Source: an uncultured Collinsella sp. (GTDB lineage: Bacteria > Actinomycetota > Coriobacteriia > Coriobacteriales > Coriobacteriaceae). From it: DNA of 6,422 bases. The DNA lies in NCBI GenBank assembly GCA_902478705.1, contig CABSMB010000081.1:1-6422 (forward strand), given 5' to 3'. Positions 5,368 to 6,422 of the stretch are shown in pieces; the first letter of the stretch is position 1, and each line of letters opens with the position of its first letter. The notes below the pieces were generated by a model. That model was not told the origin of the DNA, did no database searches, and saw only the letters and a list, made by a program, of their open reading frames with translations. Position numbers and translations under genes: made by a program.

Positions 5368-6422
5368 CTACTCGACCGCATCGACCGTTGCCGCCACATT
5401 GCCGTCTGCCATGCGCACGCGGATGGCGTCGCCGGGCTTAAAGGTCTTGGCGCTCGTAGCCACCCCATCATCGCTGTACGCGATGGAGTAACCGCGGGCA
5501 AGTACCTTGAGCGGCGACAGGGCATCGAGCGACGCGGCAGCTCGGCCTAAGTCGGACGCAGGCTTGCTGAGCATCGTACGTCCCTGATGCTCCAGGCGGG
5601 AACTCGCAAGCATGAGCGCGTGGCGCTTACCATCGAGCCCCGAGGTGCTTGCGATCAAGCGCTCGGGCAGACGCTCGAAGTTGGAGCGGAAGGCCCCAAC
5701 CGAACGCGTTATGGCGCCCGACAGTCGATCGGCAGTCAGCGCAAGCTCAGACTCGCGACGCTCGACCATAAACGTTGGATCGTTGAGGCACGGGCGGCAT
5801 GCGGCGGCATCGAGGGCATCGCCCAAGCGAGCCGTATAGGTGTCCCAGGCACGACGACCGCGCTGGTCGAGCATTTCCAGATCGACCTGATCCGACCCGA
5901 TCATCGAAGCCATCGCGGCACCCAGACGTTGATGGCGCGTCTCGAGCACGTCGGCCAACTCCGTCATAGCCGGTGCCACCGATTCCGCCGCTGCCGTTGG
6001 CGTGGAGGCGCGACGGTCGCTCACCATGTCGCAAATCGAGGTATCAGGCTCATGCCCAACGCCCGTCACCACAGGCACGGGACAAGCTGCCACCGCACGG
6101 GCAAGCTCCTCGTCGTTAAAGGTCATGAGGTCCTCGAAGGAACCGCCGCCACGCACGAGCAAAACGCAATCGGGCGCCGGCGTAATGGCAGCGGCGCGGT
6201 GCAAGCCTTCAATAAGCTCTGCCGGCGCACCCTCGCCCTGGACCTTTGCGCCCACGCAGACAAGCTCGACGAGCGGGTTGCGACGGCGCAGCGTACGCTT
6301 GACGTCGTCGATCACGGCGCCAGAAAGCGAGGTGACGACCGCCACGCGTGAGCAGAACACCGGGATACGGCGCTTGCGCGCTTCGTCCATCAGGCCCTCG
6401 CGGCGGAGCTTTTCGGCCAGTT
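5368..6422 (-). CDS. xseA: Exodeoxyribonuclease VII large subunit (N-terminus beyond window)
   Basis: Catalytic large subunit of exonuclease VII, a cytoplasmic nuclease that trims single-stranded DNA in both directions. The visible 350 residues lack roughly the first 100, the N-terminal OB-fold for DNA binding. The frame runs open past the window edge (LAEKLRREGL precedes the internal Met encoded at 6388-6390), so that Met is not the true start. Catalytic-domain motifs match E. coli XseA: SGAVIDDV (Asp equivalent to Asp155), VRGGGSFEDL (Arg equivalent to Arg205), FNDEELARA, GVGHEPDTSICD (His and Asp equivalent to His238 and Asp241) and DRRASTPTAAAE. The remainder is the long helical region that carries XseB. 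The C-terminus (LARGYSIAYSDDG, then ADGNVAATVDAVE) is typical of the family. The stop is TAG at 5368-5370. No damage is seen in the part present. Confidence 0.96.
   Translation of the reverse strand, partial: LAEKLRREGLMDEARKRRIPVFCSRVAVVTSLSGAVIDDVKRTLRRRNPLVELVCVGAKVQGEGAPAELIEGLHRAAAITPAPDCVLLVRGGGSFEDLMTFNDEELARAVAACPVPVVTGVGHEPDTSICDMVSDRRASTPTAAAESVAPAMTELADVLETRHQRLGAAMASMIGSDQVDLEMLDQRGRRAWDTYTARLGDALDAAACRPCLNDPTFMVERRESELALTADRLSGAITRSVGAFRSNFERLPERLIASTSGLDGKRHALMLASSRLEHQGRTMLSKPASDLGRAAASLDALSPLKVLARGYSIAYSDDGVATSAKTFKPGDAIRVRMADGNVAATVDAVE

Noticed and set aside
5587..6351. Open frame of 254 codons on the plus strand opposite xseA
   Set aside because: It is His- and Arg-rich with no recognisable domain and lies opposite a well supported XseA catalytic domain.

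Overview
The window carries seven protein genes, all on the minus strand, so it reads from right to left: xseA (5' end cut off), xseB, a HIT-family hydrolase, a LysR-type regulator, an MFS transporter, and two tandem acetate kinase genes (the second cut off at the left edge). There are no RNA genes, CRISPR arrays or recognisable mobile elements. The housekeeping genes are GC-rich with strongly biased codon use. That, with two acetate kinases for fermentative ATP formation, suggests an anaerobic high-GC Actinobacteriota gut-type organism, most likely of class Coriobacteriia (Collinsella-like). This placement is inferred from general look, not from a search.

Right part (about 4674-6422): xseA and xseB encode the large and small subunits of exonuclease VII, followed by a short HIT hydrolase. 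Gaps are 42 and 49 bp, so the three probably form one transcription unit. A TATAAT sequence sits inside a perfect GACCAA-N11-TTGGTC inverted repeat just ahead of the HIT gene and may be an internal, regulated promoter.

Middle part (2462-4632): a LysR-type regulator and a 12-TM MFS transporter. Both are visibly poorer in GC than the flanking genes (45-48% in sampled 60-base lines, against 67% in an ackA line), so the pair looks like a later insertion between housekeeping genes. The 119-bp gap between them holds two perfect short inverted repeats that could be operator sites. Transporter substrate and regulator ligand cannot be read from sequence.

Left part (1-2341): two complete-looking acetate kinase reading frames in tandem, about 63% identical over the 332 residues that can be compared (my hand count). 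Each has its own leader and ribosome binding site, and a hairpin terminator candidate lies between them. The left copy keeps most catalytic residues of the family. The right copy has changed several strongly conserved ones (Asn to Ser in the CHLGNG motif, His to Tyr after HGTS, NEE to DEE). Both carry QGGW where the family normally has HGGE. No pta gene is visible; it could lie beyond the left edge or elsewhere.

Most of the window is ordinary core metabolism and DNA repair. The points worth following are the divergent acetate kinase pair, the low-GC regulator-transporter insert, and the inverted repeats.
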